Shown here: positions 11,701 through 64,000 of the stretch, one piece after another
How the letters are laid out: each line of letters begins with the position of its first letter
How positions within the stretch are numbered: position 1 is the first letter of the stretch
Made by a program: the position numbers and the translations under genes
From: Leuctra nigra
Lineage: Eukaryota > Arthropoda > Insecta > Plecoptera > Leuctridae
Reading direction: 5' to 3'
Assembly: GCA_934045905.1 (NCBI GenBank)
Contig: OW203768.1
Coordinates: 8,646,316 to 8,710,315, forward strand
Length of the DNA: 64,000 nucleotides
The notes under the pieces: generated by a model
What the model was told of the DNA's origin: nothing
What the model saw: only the letters and a program-made list of their open reading frames with translations
Database searches by the model: none

Positions 11701-13009
11701 TTTATTTTTAAAGTGGCCTTATAGAAATATTTTAAAATCACTCGGGACTGTGGATGAGGACACAAATGAAATAAAAGTCGAAATTAATAATAAACATTGT
11801 TTTAATATCTTGTTCTTCATTATAATAATCTCATTTAGCACGCAGGTTAGGAGAAAGGAAACACGCAAGTAACCTGGCTACACTTAATTGCCGTTTTTCC
11901 TATCTCACTAGTATAATTCACCCACTTGCCAATAATGTGCCAAGTGTAACATTTCTCTTTCCTACAGATTTATTATAGTCTCACATTGTTTTGGAATGCT
12001 GTTCAGTGATGGACGGTTTTGATGATATTTCCACAGTAGAGTAATTTCTATTACCGTCATTTCTTAAATACTGCAACAATTGATGAATTTTGTGCAGTTA
12101 CATAAATAAAGGACAGCTGTGTTTCCAGACTTGAGAAAATTGTGGCCCAAGCAATTCTACTTAGGTGTGGTAAATGCAGGACAGAGATTTTCACTTAGTG
12201 ATATTTTGTTCTTCTCCAGTCTGGAATCCTAGCTAATAATATCTACTTTTGTACAAGAGGAAACAATGAATAAATTCACATCTTTTCACAACAAAGGTTC
12301 GTCAAATTCACAAGGAGGTACAAATTCATGATTTCCTTATCTAAATAAAATAATACAATAATAACCTTATATTAGTTAATTTACATCTCATGTCTTTAAA
12401 AAAAATATATTTACATCAATGGAAGATATTCATAGATTCTGCATCCCTGTGGCCAATAGAAAAATATTTTCATATTTGCATTGCACTTACTTTTAGCTAC
12501 CTAACATCCATTGGGGTTGTATAAAAAGTAGGGAAAGGCTTTTTTGAGTAAAGATTAGTCTTTTTTAGTCCTTTTTTTAAGAAAACCACTTTGCAACAAA
12601 CTAAGCTACATTCCTATTACGCAACATTGTTAGACCAGATAAAAGTTCTTGGAAACAAACAATGTGATTTCAAATATTGCAGTTGTATCTGACATGTGAT
12701 ATCTAGTTACACATTAAGAAATTAACTCAGTGGACTTTGCAATAAAATTTACAGTGATAAATTAATACATGAACAACACAAACCATTCAAATTGCTTGAA
12801 AAATCTACATTGTACAGAAGAACACGACAAATATTGCTGCAATATGTAAAACACATCACATACCTCATTTAAAATCAATAAACTCAACAAATCTTGCGCT
12901 CATTATTGCCATACCTACTCAAGAATGAAGTAGCAGTAAAATCTGTCTGCATCCATGAATAGTATCGAGCTATCAACACTCGTCTATATAGTGATCACGC
13001 CTCATCGTG
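11701..13009 (-). other. probable 3' UTR and downstream flank of LRP1
   Basis: AT-rich, no coding signal. On the minus strand AATAAA hexamers occur at 11969-11974 and 11701-11706, which would give a 3' UTR of roughly 1.0-1.3 kb. The true cleavage site is not determined. Confidence 0.3.
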
Positions 13010-63782
<50,773 letters not shown>

Positions 63783-64000
63783 CTGCGGCAATACAGACAC
63801 TCTCATTCACTGCGGTTGGTCTTGACTTTACACTCTTCAGATCACACATTTCGTTACTTATTTAGAAATTTACTTCCCTAAAAAATGTAATACAATGTTT
63901 GTTTGTTGTGAAGGTTTGTGTAATCTTTGTTGTTCATACAACTATAAAAATATTCGTAACACATTTGTTTCTGAACATGATTTTAATCTGACTGTTTTAC

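Overview
The window is animal nuclear DNA. Short GC-rich coding exons with GT..AG borders sit in long AT-rich introns packed with eukaryotic transposons. The transposon mix (many hAT elements, non-LTR retrotransposons with RT fragments, MITEs) and the gene architecture suggest an arthropod, probably an insect. Order-level assignment is not possible from the sequence alone; Hemiptera is my weak guess.

One gene dominates. From about 13.0 kb to the right edge, the minus strand carries the 3' three-quarters of an LRP1-type LDL receptor-related protein. I could place 46 coding exons whose splice phases all join, giving about 3,544 residues ending at a TAA at 13010-13012. The 5' part (signal peptide, first ligand-binding cluster, first propellers, start of cluster II) lies beyond 64000. 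Reading from the right edge (N-terminal side) to the left: seven LDLa repeats of cluster II and two EGF modules (63.8-60.4 kb); four YWTD beta-propellers, each closed by an EGF module (59.9-42.8 kb); ten LDLa repeats of cluster III (40.3-34.2 kb); two EGF modules, one propeller and one EGF (34.4-29.3 kb); eleven LDLa repeats of cluster IV (29.6-24.4 kb); two EGF modules, the last propeller and C-terminal EGF modules (24.3-16.9 kb); a transmembrane helix (16.9-17.1 kb); and a cytoplasmic tail with one intact NPxY motif (13.0-15.0 kb). The repeat counts for clusters III and IV and the 4+1+1 propeller layout are those of LRP1, not LRP2/megalin.

The left 8.3 kb holds no recognisable host gene. 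It is a nested repeat composite: tandem units starting with a GTGGAGCG..CGCTCCAC inverted repeat; a diverged ~270-bp array rich in TGACGTCA palindromes; a 1,464-bp element with 25-bp terminal inverted repeats and about nine iterated GGACGGTAATTAC motifs; two foldback elements; and a ~510-bp-armed inverted repeat of an acidic protein-coding fragment. From 8.3 to 13.0 kb is mostly featureless AT-rich DNA with one hAT MITE and the probable 3' UTR.

The introns are a transposon record. I find seven hAT-type insertions across the window with 8-bp target duplications (five perfect, two 7/8). One carries a BED-zinc-finger transposase fragment and one contains a nested TA-flanked MITE. There are two near-identical TA MITEs in opposite orientation, one of them ending 8 bp from a splice donor. 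Other content is two LINE lineages, a 54-bp LINE tail with an 11-bp target duplication, a TTAA-flanked element, a three-copy GAGCGAGCG-type repeat family, a SINE-like family and a tRNA-like sequence. No CRISPR array, operon or prokaryotic feature is present.
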